A stretch of 7,534 nt of DNA from an uncultured Erysipelotrichaceae bacterium (GTDB lineage Bacteria; Bacillota_I; Bacilli_A; Erysipelotrichales; Erysipelotrichaceae), in assembly GCA_947575425.1 (NCBI GenBank), contig CANPNQ010000045.1, forward strand, positions 1 through 7,534, written 5' to 3'. Positions within the stretch are counted from its first letter, which is position 1. Each line of letters starts with the position of its first letter. The notes under the pieces are model-generated. The model was given only the letters and a program-made list of their open reading frames with translations, was not told where the DNA came from and ran no database searches. The translations under genes and the position numbers were made by a program. Of the stretch, positions 7,074 to 7,534 are shown one piece after another.

Positions 7074-7191
7074 GAATTTTTCTCCTTTCGTCTATATCTA
7101 GATAGACTCGCTCGATGCGAATTCCCCGACACGTCGCATTCATGACAACGCTTATCGGTGTGTCGGCAACCTCGCACGTCCACGCGGTCGT
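7074..7191 (-). promoter_or_regulatory. Structured 5' leader of the S10 operon
   Basis: From the predicted start at about 7191 to the rpsJ ATG the transcript has about 118 untranslated bases, visibly richer in G+C than the promoter region. I can pair by eye: CGACC with GGTTG (7186-7190 with 7167-7171), CCGACAC with GTGTCGG (7160-7166 with 7126-7132, 7 pairs), and GTCTAT with ATAGAC (7102-7107 with 7090-7095), the last ending directly before the rpsJ Shine-Dalgarno. A further pairing, ATGCGA with TCGCAT (7134-7139 with 7115-7120), interlocks with the second and would exclude it or form a pseudoknot. In E. coli the S10 leader is the target of L4; no such link is shown here and no known leader family was recognised. 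Confidence 0.55.
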
Positions 7192-7197
7192 GAAAGT

Positions 7198-7226
7198 ATT
7201 TTACCACAATGAAATGATGAATACAA
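7198..7226 (-). promoter_or_regulatory. Proximal promoter of the S10 operon
   Basis: Minus strand: -35 TTGTAT at 7221-7226, a 17-base spacer, and -10 TAAAAT at 7198-7203, preceded by TGG (an extended -10, TGnTAAAAT). A start A is expected near 7191. This is a housekeeping-sigma type promoter with ideal spacing. Confidence 0.75.
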
Positions 7227-7262
7227 GCCCTAATTTTCAGGAATTTCATAATTTTACCACAA
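7198..7262. repeat. 12-base direct repeat covering both -10 regions
   Basis: ATTTTACCACAA on the plus strand (TTGTGGTAAAAT on the minus) occurs at 7198-7209 and again at 7251-7262. The copies are identical over 12 bases and diverge outside. They sit at the same place relative to each -35, so they may reflect promoter duplication, selection on the same extended -10, or a shared operator. Confidence 0.8.
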
Positions 7263-7279
7263 GGCTTAAAAGGCCTCAA
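7251..7279 (-). promoter_or_regulatory. Distal promoter of the S10 operon
   Basis: Minus strand: -35 TTGAGG at 7274-7279, a 17-base spacer, and -10 TAAAAT at 7251-7256, again preceded by TGG. It lies 53 bases upstream of the proximal promoter, shares a 12-base block with it, and would start near 7244. Transcription from it would run through the proximal promoter. Confidence 0.6.
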
Positions 7280-7285
7280 TTATTA

Positions 7286-7326
7286 TTGAAAGTTCCGATT
7301 CAATAGAAATAAAGATAAACTTTCAA
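7286..7326. repeat. 9-base inverted repeat between the operon promoters and the transposase gene
   Basis: TTGAAAGTT at 7286-7294 is the exact reverse complement of AACTTTCAA at 7318-7326, with 23 bases between. It lies in the A+T-rich stretch between the divergent transcription units. It could be a binding site for a regulator, or lie at or near the end of the insertion sequence; the true terminal repeat cannot be told without the other end. Confidence 0.55.
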
Positions 7327-7384
7327 GTAAACTTCCGTTTTAGTATAATTAACATGTAAGAACTGGCTCTCAATTAAGGAAGGG
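7321..7384 (+). promoter_or_regulatory. Promoter and ribosome binding site of the divergent transposase gene
   Basis: Plus strand: a perfect -10 TATAAT at 7344-7349, with a weak -35 TTTCAA at 7321-7326 and 17 bases between. The -35 half falls on one arm of the 9-base inverted repeat. AAGGAAGGG at 7376-7384 is 11 bases before the ATG at 7396. Confidence 0.6.
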
Positions 7385-7395
7385 TGTGTATTGAT

Positions 7396-7534
7396 ATGTG
7401 TAAGGGAAGTCAGTTAACTTTAAAACAACACAACATTCTTGAGTCTCTTTTAAATGAAAGTTATAAGCTTTGTGATATTGCCAGTACCTTGGAAAGAGAT
7501 CCTCGTGGCATTAAATATGAAATCATGAATCATC
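7396..7534 (+). CDS. Start of a probable IS30-family transposase (cut by the window edge)
   Basis: The frame from the ATG at 7396 is open to the window end and gives 46 residues: MCKGSQLTLKQHNILESLLN, then ESYKLCDIASTLERDPRGIK, then YEIMNH. The pattern, a start LTLxxR/H-type helix, LLNESYKLCDIASTL as the first two helices of a helix-turn-helix, and RDPRGIKYEIMNH as recognition helix, resembles the N-terminal DNA-binding domain of IS30-family transposases (LT...I...L..G.....IA..L.RDP.TI..EI..H). The catalytic DDE domain lies outside the window, so function and intactness cannot be judged. It is divergent from the ribosomal operon, with its ATG 323 bases from that of rpsJ. It could instead be another small helix-turn-helix protein. 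Confidence 0.65.
   Translation, partial: MCKGSQLTLKQHNILESLLNESYKLCDIASTLERDPRGIKYEIMNH

Noticed and set aside
7090..7107. Hairpin before rpsJ as an intrinsic terminator
   Set aside because: The stem is A+T-rich, only six pairs, and is followed by the purine-rich ribosome binding site and not a U-run.
7055..7279. Leader peptide-like minus-strand frame of 74 codons covering the rpsJ leader
   Set aside because: It starts upstream of the predicted proximal transcript start, runs into rpsJ in another frame and has no convincing ribosome binding site. The bases are better explained as structured leader and promoters.
7115..7306. Plus-strand frame of 63 codons over the operon promoters
   Set aside because: It overlaps promoters and leader on the other strand, lacks a ribosome binding site and shows no family pattern.
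1..7534. tRNA, rRNA, CRISPR array, or a defence, toxin-antitoxin or biosynthetic system
   Set aside because: Nothing of the kind is visible. Nearly all bases are accounted for by ribosomal protein genes, and the rest is control region plus the transposase start.

Overview
The window carries the left-hand part of a bacterial ribosomal-protein gene cluster, almost all on the minus strand. Read in the direction of transcription (from about 7190 down to 1), the order is rpsJ-rplC-rplD-rplW-rplB-rpsS-rplV-rpsC-rplP-rpmC-rpsQ-rplN-rplX-rplE-rpsN-rpsH. This is the complete S10 operon joined without a break to the first half of the spc operon. The next gene is almost certainly rplF: a ribosome binding site sits in the last bases before the window edge and the start codon lies just outside. 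All 16 genes are intact, start with ATG and are preceded by GGAGG-type or AAGGAG ribosome binding sites.

The organism looks like a low-to-mid G+C Firmicute. The evidence is the short zinc-ribbon form of S14 (61 residues, four cysteines), the fused S10-spc order, the strong Shine-Dalgarno sequences and the general resemblance of the proteins to Bacillus-type forms. An Erysipelotrichia-like lineage is my guess; it comes from overall impression and not from a search.

Region by region: bases 18-7073 are packed coding sequence with gaps of at most 54 bases (between rplW and rplB). Seven of the 15 gene junctions have the stop codon written into the next gene's ribosome binding site (six TAGGAGG, one TAAGGAGG), and two more are TAATG overlaps, so the operon is built for coupled translation. 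Bases 7074-7190 are a G+C-rich, hairpin-rich leader ahead of rpsJ. Bases 7198-7279 hold two good tandem promoters pointing into the operon, both with the same 12-base block TTGTGGTAAAAT. Bases 7280-7395 are A+T-rich and contain a 9-base inverted repeat and a plus-strand promoter. From 7396 to the window end there is the start of a divergent gene whose first 46 residues look like the helix-turn-helix of an IS30-family transposase.

The genes work together: S3, S8, S10, S14, S17 and S19 go to the small subunit and L2, L3, L4, L5, L14, L16, L22, L23, L24 and L29 to the large one, made from one transcript. I see no undescribed biological system in the coding part. The points most worth checking are the stop/Shine-Dalgarno fusions, the structured rpsJ leader with mutually exclusive pairings, the repeated promoter block, the nearby transposase, and divergent parts of L3, S3 and L24.
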